DNA from: Macrococcus lamae
Lineage (GTDB): Bacteria > Bacillota > Bacilli > Staphylococcales > Staphylococcaceae
Direction of reading: 5' to 3'
NCBI RefSeq assembly: GCF_004359545.1
Contig: NZ_SCWB01000013.1
Span: forward strand, 1-64,000
Length of the DNA: 64,000 nucleotides
Shown: positions 58,095 through 64,000 of the stretch, one piece after another
How the letters are laid out: the number at the start of each line of letters is the position of its first letter
Position numbering within the stretch: position 1 is the stretch's first letter
Program-made: the position numbers and the translations under genes
Notes under the pieces: generated by a model
What the model was told of the DNA's origin: nothing
The model's database searches: none
The model's input: the letters and a program-made list of their open reading frames with translations, nothing else

Positions 58095-58996
58095 TGAAAC
58101 GACTTTTACTGCTCCTCCTCGCCTTTACGTTGCTACTCTCTGCCTGTGGTAATGACGAACAAGACAATGTCACTGTAAAAATCGGTGCTGCTTATATATC
58201 AGAAAGTCAGATTTTAGCACATATGATTAAGATTCTTGTTGAACGCAATACTGACTATCCTGTAGAGCTGATTAACAACCTTGGTTCCGGAACTGTACTT
58301 CACCAAGCGATGTTACGCGGTGATGTCAACCTATCAGCCGTCCGCTATACCGGAACAGACTTAACTTCCGCTCTGCAGATGGATCCGATCACTGATCCTG
58401 AGAAGGCAAGAAGTGTCGTTGTTAAAGGTTTTGAGGACAAATTTGACCAGACGTACTTTAAATCCTATGGCTTTGAAAATACATTTGCCTTTATGGTGAC
58501 GAAAGAAACAGCAAAGAAATATAACCTTAAAACTGTCAGCGATATGGAGAAAGTTGCTGATAAGCTCCGTGCAGGTGTTGACGTTACATGGATTAAGCGT
58601 GAAGGTGATGGCTATAAAGGATTTCAGAAAAAATACAGCTATCAGTTTAAAGATATCAAACCGATGCAGATTGGTCTTGTGTATGAAGCACTGGCCAACA
58701 ACAAGATGGATGTCGTCTTAGGCTATACGACAGACGGCCGTATTCAGAGTTACGATTTAGTCATACTGAAAGACGATAAGCAGTTCTTCCCGCCTTATGA
58801 TGCGAGTCCGGTAGCGAACAATGAGCTGCTTGAGAAAGCTCCGGAAATTAAAGAGATTCTTGATAACCTTGAAGGCACTGTCACAACTGAACAAATGCAG
58901 AAACTGAATTTCGAAGTAGACAACAATCTCAAAGAACCTGCTGTTGTCGCAGAAGAATTTCTAAAAGCACATAACTACTTTGAAGGAGGGAAATAA
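58094..58996 (+). CDS. opuCC: Osmoprotectant-binding lipoprotein (OpuCC type)
   Basis: 300 aa. Lipobox LLSAC (Cys17) in a signal peptide, then a solute-binding domain of the OpuAC/ProX type: KIGAAYISESQILAHM, LINNLGSGTVLHQAML, SAVRYTGTDLTSAL. The aromatic-cage residues are likely but not assigned. It delivers betaine or carnitine-like solutes to the permeases. AAGGAGG is upstream of the start. Confidence 0.92.
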   Translation: MKRLLLLLLAFTLLLSACGNDEQDNVTVKIGAAYISESQILAHMIKILVERNTDYPVELINNLGSGTVLHQAMLRGDVNLSAVRYTGTDLTSALQMDPITDPEKARSVVVKGFEDKFDQTYFKSYGFENTFAFMVTKETAKKYNLKTVSDMEKVADKLRAGVDVTWIKREGDGYKGFQKKYSYQFKDIKPMQIGLVYEALANNKMDVVLGYTTDGRIQSYDLVILKDDKQFFPPYDASPVANNELLEKAPEIKEILDNLEGTVTTEQMQKLNFEVDNNLKEPAVVAEEFLKAHNYFEGGK

Positions 58997-58998
58997 GG

Positions 58999-59673
58999 AT
59001 GGAGAAACTTAATACGCTGGAACAGTTTGCAGTCTATTATCGTGATAACTACAGTTACGTTTTCCAGCTGTTCCTTGACCACTTTCTGATCAGTATATAT
59101 GGTGTGCTGCTCGCTGCATTAGTAGGTATCCCGATCGGCATCTGGATTGCCCGTCATTCGCGGCTCGTCGCACCTGTAGTCTCAGTTGCCAATATCATTC
59201 AAACCGTACCCGCCATCGCGTTGCTTGCGATTTTGATGCTTGGACTCGGACTTGGTAAGACGACTGTCATTGCAGCAGTGTTCTTATATTCTTTATTACC
59301 GATTATCAAAAATACGTACACCGGTATTAAATCTGTCGAGCGGCATATCATTGATGCTGGACGCGGCATGGGAATGACGAAACGTCAGCAGCTGACAATG
59401 ATTGAACTGCCGCTCAGTCTATCAGTCATCATCGCCGGTATTCGAATTGCACTGGTTATCGCAATCGGCGTCACAGCAATCGGCTCATTCATCGGCGCAC
59501 CGAGTCTCGGTGACATCATTATTAGAGGGACAAATGCAACAGACGGTCAGGCCATTATACTGGCGGGTGCCATTCCAACAGCGTTGATGGCGATTCTTGC
59601 AGACCTTATTCTCGGTTTCATCGAACGCTTGATTGATCCACTAAAGAGAAGAAGAAAGCCAGCTATTAGTTAA
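58999..59673 (+). CDS. opuCD: Osmoprotectant ABC transporter permease (OpuCD type)
   Basis: 224 aa integral membrane protein with six segments. The permease loop DAGRGMGMTKRQQLTMIELPL (about 120-140) matches that of OpuCB, so the two form a heterodimeric channel. It begins two bases after the opuCC stop, with GGAGG inside opuCC. Completes the four-part transporter. Confidence 0.92.
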   Translation: MEKLNTLEQFAVYYRDNYSYVFQLFLDHFLISIYGVLLAALVGIPIGIWIARHSRLVAPVVSVANIIQTVPAIALLAILMLGLGLGKTTVIAAVFLYSLLPIIKNTYTGIKSVERHIIDAGRGMGMTKRQQLTMIELPLSLSVIIAGIRIALVIAIGVTAIGSFIGAPSLGDIIIRGTNATDGQAIILAGAIPTALMAILADLILGFIERLIDPLKRRRKPAIS

Positions 59674-59686
59674 TAGGAGATTATTT

Positions 59687-60442
59687 ATGAAGAGACAGTT
59701 AGTTACTACGATTCTCGCTTCCATATTACTCATGACAGCGTGCAGCGATCAACCTGCAAACAACTCAACTCACAGCACTGCCACGCAAACAAAAGTCACA
59801 GATACAGCATCGCTGATCAGAGCAGCAAAGTCTGTCACTAAAGACGTCAAATCTTATGAATCAACCTACAAGAACGATATACAAAAAGGCAAGGACACTT
59901 CTATTGTCGACTTCAGTCTCATTAAAGACGCAAAAGACAATCAGAAAGTCTCAATCAAAAATAATACTGAAAATGCGACGTTCTATGTCTACAACAAAAA
60001 GACAATTTTGAAGCAGAATGATGAGTGGATTGACGCCTCTACCTATGTCGGTACACAGATGATTTCACAGACAGAGCCGCTCCTCTACCCTTCACAGTTC
60101 AAGCTGATTGAACAGTTGAAAAATGCAGAATATAAGTCAGAGAATGGGTATACATTGACGGAAACGTTCGATGACTACAACAAGTATAAAGAACTGTTTG
60201 CCAATACGAAGGACAATGAAAAAGTCATTACAGAACTTGAAAAAGCATATCCTGAAATCAGCGGTACGATTACCGTTCACTTCAAAGAAAATAAACAGCT
60301 GGATATCATCACTAATAAACTGACGTTGAAAAATGATCAGACCACTGTCACTAACAACGCTGTGACGACATTCAATAAAATTAACAATGCCAAACTCGAT
60401 ATTCCAGAAGAAGTAAAAAAGGCTCAGCAGCCGGCAAAATAA
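59687..60442 (+). CDS. Lipoprotein with DUF6612/LolA-like fold, attached to the opuC operon
   Basis: 251 aa. Signal peptide with lipobox LMTAC (Cys19), then a domain (about 40-245) rich in beta strands, typical of DUF6612-like lipoproteins. It lies 13 bases after opuCD with AGGAG before ATG 59687, so it is probably cotranscribed. No solute-binding motif is visible. It may help the envelope under osmotic stress, but that is only inference. Confidence 0.75.
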   Translation: MKRQLVTTILASILLMTACSDQPANNSTHSTATQTKVTDTASLIRAAKSVTKDVKSYESTYKNDIQKGKDTSIVDFSLIKDAKDNQKVSIKNNTENATFYVYNKKTILKQNDEWIDASTYVGTQMISQTEPLLYPSQFKLIEQLKNAEYKSENGYTLTETFDDYNKYKELFANTKDNEKVITELEKAYPEISGTITVHFKENKQLDIITNKLTLKNDQTTVTNNAVTTFNKINNAKLDIPEEVKKAQQPAK

Positions 60443-60449
60443 TGAGTAT

Positions 60450-60502
60450 TAAAAAACTGTCTATCTCGACCTTCACTAAGGTATCAGATAGACAGTTTTT
60501 TT
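60450..60502. terminator. Bidirectional terminator of the opuC operon and DHA2 pump
   Basis: The stem AAACTGTCTATCT / AGATAGACAGTTT with a long loop is followed by TTTTTTT on the plus strand and TTTTTT on the minus strand. Confidence 0.8.
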
Positions 60503-60508
60503 GGTTTG

Positions 60509-61936
60509 TTAATGCATCGGTCCGTCGAATTCACCTTCAGGCGGTGTCGCGCGTGTAATGAACAGCGACGTGACAAAGCCGACGAGGACTAGCGCAATTG
60601 CAAACCAGTATGCATGGTGAACACCGGTCGTCAATGCATGGTTGACCTGTTCAGCTGTCGGTCTTGCGATATCACGCAAATCGTTCTTCTGACCCTGTGT
60701 CATTAAACTGACAAATATCGATACACCCATCGCTCCTGCAATCGGCTGCATCATGTTGCTGACTGCTGTACCATGCGGATATAATCTCTTTGGCAGTTCA
60801 TTCAGTGCATTCGTCTGACTCGGCATCATAATCATTGAAATGCTGACCATGAGAAGGATGTAGACGATAATGAAGATATACACTGGAATTCCAGGATGAA
60901 TCATTGAATAGAAGATCATAATGGCAGTGAGTACAAACATGCCGGGAATCATCATTTTACGAGGACCAATCTTGTCAAAGATACGTCCCATAACTGGTGA
61001 TAGAAAACCATTAAGGAGTGCGCCTGGCAGAAGAATCATCCCTGCAATTTTCGCAGAGAATCCCATCGGCCCTTGTAGATACATCGGCATCACGATTTCT
61101 GAAGCAAACATGGCCATGATCACAACAATAAAAATAATCATTCCTCGTGTATAGTTGTGGTACTTAAAGACCGATAAATCAAGCATCGGTACTGCAAGAT
61201 TACGCTGACGCCAGACAAACGCTGCGAATGACAGCACACCAATGATAATAAAACTGAAGACAAAGGGACTCGCAAATCCTCCTGCTGTGGTACTGACTGA
61301 ACTGAAACCGTAGATAATCCCTGCGACACCTATCGTTGACAGCACAACAGACAAGATATCTACTTTCGGTCGGGTCACCTCGCCAACGTTATCGAGGTAA
61401 CGCCAGGCGAATAGTAATGAAAAGACGATAAATGGTGCAACGCCGAAAAATAACCAGCGCCAACCCAGTGTATCGACTATGACACCGGACAAAGTCGGTC
61501 CAAGCGCCGGGGCAAACATAATAACCAGACCAAAGTTACCCATAACTTTACCGCGTTCCTCCGGCCGGAATAATAACAGCATGGCATTCATAATCGTTGG
61601 AATCATCAGACCCGTACCTGCTGCTTGAATCATACGACCGGCAAGAATCATCGGGAAGTTAACGGCAAATCCAGCGATTAAAGTTCCGATTAAAAAGATG
61701 ATAAGAAGACCCATAAACATCTGACGTGTCGTAAACCATTGAATGAGCGTAGCAGACAGCGGCATTAAAATTCCCATAACGAGCATAAAACCTGTCGCAA
61801 GCCACTGAACAGTCGGCGCATCGACATGAAAGACTTCCATCAGTTCAGTCAGTGCAATATTGAGCAGTGTCTCATTTAAAATCATAAAGAATGCACCCAT
61901 GAGAAAGGTCACCATAATAATTGTCGACTTCTTCAT
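60509..61936 (-). CDS. DHA2-family MFS multidrug efflux transporter
   Basis: 475 aa with 14 predicted membrane segments. The family motif LNETLLNIALTELM in segment 1, WLATGFMLVMGILMP and motif C-like MFAPALGPTLSGVIVD are visible. It resembles MdeA/LmrB-type pumps of staphylococci, which export drugs and cationic dyes. GGAGG lies four bases before ATG 61936, itself directly after a terminator-like hairpin. Substrates are not deducible. Confidence 0.85.
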   Translation of the reverse strand: MKKSTIIMVTFLMGAFFMILNETLLNIALTELMEVFHVDAPTVQWLATGFMLVMGILMPLSATLIQWFTTRQMFMGLLIIFLIGTLIAGFAVNFPMILAGRMIQAAGTGLMIPTIMNAMLLLFRPEERGKVMGNFGLVIMFAPALGPTLSGVIVDTLGWRWLFFGVAPFIVFSLLFAWRYLDNVGEVTRPKVDILSVVLSTIGVAGIIYGFSSVSTTAGGFASPFVFSFIIIGVLSFAAFVWRQRNLAVPMLDLSVFKYHNYTRGMIIFIVVIMAMFASEIVMPMYLQGPMGFSAKIAGMILLPGALLNGFLSPVMGRIFDKIGPRKMMIPGMFVLTAIMIFYSMIHPGIPVYIFIIVYILLMVSISMIMMPSQTNALNELPKRLYPHGTAVSNMMQPIAGAMGVSIFVSLMTQGQKNDLRDIARPTAEQVNHALTTGVHHAYWFAIALVLVGFVTSLFITRATPPEGEFDGPMH

Positions 61937-61943
61937 AAAACCT

Positions 61944-61972
61944 CCAAAAAAAATGAGCGGTTTTCACCGCTC
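61944..61972 (-). terminator. Hairpin with T run immediately before the DHA2 pump ribosome-binding site
   Basis: GTGAGCGG / CCGCTCAT-type stem (TGAGCGG with CCGCTCA), a TGAAAA loop, then TTTTTTTT touching GGAGG. It may end bglA transcription or attenuate the pump mRNA. Confidence 0.75.
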
Positions 61973-62041
61973 ACCATATTTTTATTGTTAACAACTATAA
62001 ATATTAACAGAAATATCATTGCATATCTAGTTTGTTCTTAT

Positions 62042-63493
<1,452 letters not shown>

Positions 63494-63582
63494 TTACAGT
63501 ATTATCAATTGCTATTATATACTTACAACTATGATGAGGAGTGCATAATGGATAATGAACAACACTTATAGAACGAGACCGT

Positions 63583-63789
63583 CTAATTAAAAATCATCCA
63601 CGCTACAGCTATCAATAAGAGCAATACTACAATCACTATCCCGAGCATCTTACTGCTCATACCACCTGTGAAATCAGCCATTCCTCGTTGCGATTCGTTC
63701 AGCGAATCATTGAAGTTACCGATAGCGTTATTTTTAAGTTCTTCCTGTCTCAATTTTTCTCGCTTATATTCCGGGCTGTTAGAATCCAT
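63583..63789 (-). CDS. Small DUF6366-like membrane protein
   Basis: 68 aa. A conserved charged N-terminal half (SPEYKREKLRQEELKNNAIGNF) with a GMADFTGG middle precedes one C-terminal membrane segment (about 48-66). The arrangement fits DUF6366 proteins. Function unknown. GGAGGAG precedes ATG 63789. Monocistronic. Confidence 0.7.
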   Translation of the reverse strand: MDSNSPEYKREKLRQEELKNNAIGNFNDSLNESQRGMADFTGGMSSKMLGIVIVVLLLLIAVAWMIFN

Positions 63790-63940
63790 CTCGTTCTCCT
63801 CCTAATAATGTTATACTTGATAATAATACCTATCAAATTAAATAGCGAATAACTGATGTACATTTGAGCAACGGTATCATTGATAATCAATCGTGCATAT
63901 AAAATAAAATGCATCCTTTAAGCTGAACCACACTTCTTCT
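63790..63940. other. AT-rich intergenic region at the right edge
   Basis: I see no gene in it. It holds the promoter region of the DUF6366-like gene and a possible terminator stem near 63905-63952. No other structure is visible. Confidence 0.5.
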
Positions 63941-64000
63941 TTAGAAATGCATTTCATCATTACCAGTTTGAATTTCTTCTAAAACCTCGAAATGCCGTTG
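63941..64000 (-). CDS. Possible C-terminal end of a gene running off the right edge
   Basis: On the minus strand the frame reads QRHFEVLEEIQTGNDEMHF and stops with TAA at 63941-63943. An imperfect stem AAATGCAT / ATGCATTT with T residues lies just beyond the stop and could be a terminator. Only 19 codons are visible, so the gene is not identified. Confidence 0.3.
   Translation of the reverse strand, partial: QRHFEVLEEIQTGNDEMHF

Noticed and set aside
63548-63571. Mini-ORF MDNEQHL preceded by GAGGAG
   Set aside because: Seven residues only, no terminator or conservation evidence; possibly a remnant of a gene start.

Overview
The window is a stretch of low-GC Firmicutes chromosome from the family Staphylococcaceae. 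It looks like Macrococcus or a related staphylococcal genus rather than S. aureus. The gene order acsA–acuA–acuC–ccpA–aroA(G)–ytxH–ytxG–murC–sftA–ytpR–ytpQ–ytpP, followed by ytnP–trmB–ytmP–dat–pepV–rsuA–ytgP–ytfP–ytwF–leuS, matches the conserved Bacillus/Staphylococcus block. A Rot-type SarA-family regulator near leuS points to the staphylococcal branch. An acuB gene and a pnuC–nadR pair are, from memory, not usual at this place in S. aureus. Everything is chromosomal and mostly core. I see no phage, insertion sequence, CRISPR array, rRNA or tRNA.

Layout. 0–4 kb: unknown small protein, PlsC-like acyltransferase, HtrA protease, LemA/TPM pair. 4–10 kb: tyrS behind a T-box leader, a bifunctional class A PBP, fhs. 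10–16.4 kb: acetate/acetoin module (acsA divergent from acuABC, with a cre box between them), ccpA and DAHP synthase/chorismate mutase. 16.4–25 kb: a probable SigB-driven stress pair (YtxH/DUF948), murC, the SftA DNA translocase and small conserved genes. 25–29 kb: a cystine-type amino-acid ABC transporter, a PepSY-like protein, and a PatB-type C–S lyase. 29–41.3 kb: metallohydrolase, trmB, YtmP kinase-like protein behind a promoter–terminator leader, D-amino-acid and dipeptide metabolism, two tandem SigB-driven paralogous mini-proteins, lipid II flippase-like protein, and leuS behind a second T-box. 41.3–50 kb: NERD protein, MFS pump, radical SAM/methyltransferase pair, rot, lysophospholipase-like protein, gamma carbonic anhydrase, NMN/NR salvage (pnuC–nadR), a 42-residue secreted-type peptide and thiT under a TPP riboswitch. 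50–60.5 kb: proline dehydrogenase, a histidine-degradation cluster (hutI, hutU, LysR regulator, hutG; no hutH) and an OpuC osmoprotectant ABC operon with an extra lipoprotein gene. 60.5–64 kb: DHA2 efflux pump, 6-phospho-beta-glucosidase and a small DUF6366-like membrane protein.

Themes. Several genes feed glutamate and acetyl-CoA metabolism (proline, histidine, acetate), and ccpA with a good cre site lies in the same window. Stress genes appear under SigB-like promoters (GTTTTA-N13-GGGTAA before ytxG; GTTTAA-N13-GGGTAT before the mini-proteins). Regulatory RNA is the richest layer: two T-boxes, one TPP riboswitch, a candidate small RNA or attenuator before ytmP, a terminator hairpin abutting the ribosome-binding site of an efflux pump, and two tandem related hairpins after the NERD gene. 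I did not find a clear new multi-gene system. The best leads are the duplicated SigB mini-proteins, the ytmP leader RNA and the small secreted peptide.
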